DNA of 64,000 nucleotides from Bubalus kerabau (taxonomy: Eukaryota > Chordata > Mammalia > Artiodactyla > Bovidae): assembly GCF_029407905.1 (NCBI RefSeq), contig NC_073630.1:53531001-53595000 (forward strand), written 5' to 3'. Below the pieces are notes generated by a model that was not told the origin of the DNA, did not search any database, and was given only the letters and a program-made list of their open reading frames with translations. Both the position numbers and the translations under genes were made by a program. Shown here piece after piece: positions 63,833-64,000 of the stretch. The first letter of the stretch is position 1. Every line of letters starts with the position of its first letter.

Positions 63833-64000
63833 TGGAGACACGAGTGATGAAGAATTAAGGAAAGAACTTACTCTAGACTCATAACAATTTGTCTTCAAAT
63901 CCTTCCTCCATTCTTTTTCCTTTCTTCCTTCCCTTTTTCCTTCCTTCCCATCCTTGCCTCTTCTTAGTCCTCCTGATTTTGGTTATTTAATTTACTAGCT
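63833..64000. repeat. flank with pyrimidine-rich simple repeat
   Basis: TTCC/CTTT-rich tract at about 63898-63958, then AT-rich sequence to the window end. Confidence 0.75.

Overview
This window is nuclear DNA from a bovid ruminant (cattle or a close relative; the sequence alone cannot settle the species). The evidence is the repeat set: at least fifteen BovB LINE copies or fragments, about twenty tRNA-Glu/BovB-derived SINEs (Bov-tA and Bov-A2 types), CHR-1/CHR-2 type SINEs, two 3' ends of the young ruminant L1, and a solo LTR resembling the bovine BTLTR1 type. Older mammalian repeats (L2, MIR, L1M, MaLR/ERVL-like LTRs, a Tigger1 derivative, a hAT MITE) form the background. Repeat family names are by recognition, not by a database search.

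I find no host protein-coding gene, no exon with convincing splice context, and no tRNA, rRNA or CRISPR array. Every long open frame with recognisable protein content is a decayed BovB reverse transcriptase: the longest is the 371-codon frame at 27582-28697 on the minus strand, and the best 3' half is at 10687-11697. The window therefore looks intergenic, or like the inside of a very large intron, and is AT-rich.

Layout: 0-9 kb holds old LTRs, MIRs and an antisense L1M with a MITE, plus a Bov-A2 inside an LTR. 9-13 kb has two BovB copies. 13-18 kb has an LTR, an L1M, and an L2 > LTR > Bov-tA nest. 18-24 kb is dense in BovB and Bov SINEs. 27-29 kb holds the longest BovB. 29-35 kb has an LTR, a 79-bp tandem duplication, a SINE-in-SINE nest and BovB 3' ends. 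35-45 kb is mostly old sequence with a young L1 tail. 48-55 kb has an L1 split by a Bov-tA and a BovB, then further BovB copies. 55-61 kb has SINEs, a Tigger1 derivative split by CHR-1, and an L1 > Bov-tA > solo LTR nest. 62.6-63.8 kb is a head-to-head inverted pair of LTR-like elements.

Nothing here works together as a pathway. The elements record successive insertions, and the nesting gives relative ages: L2/L1M/MIR/Tigger are oldest, then MaLR-like LTRs, then CHR SINEs and BovB, then Bov-tA/Bov-A2, with the solo LTR and the ruminant L1 tails among the youngest. I do not see an undescribed functional system. The items worth a second look are structural: the nests, the inverted LTR pair, unexplained tandem duplications, and a stop codon that recurs at one BovB position.
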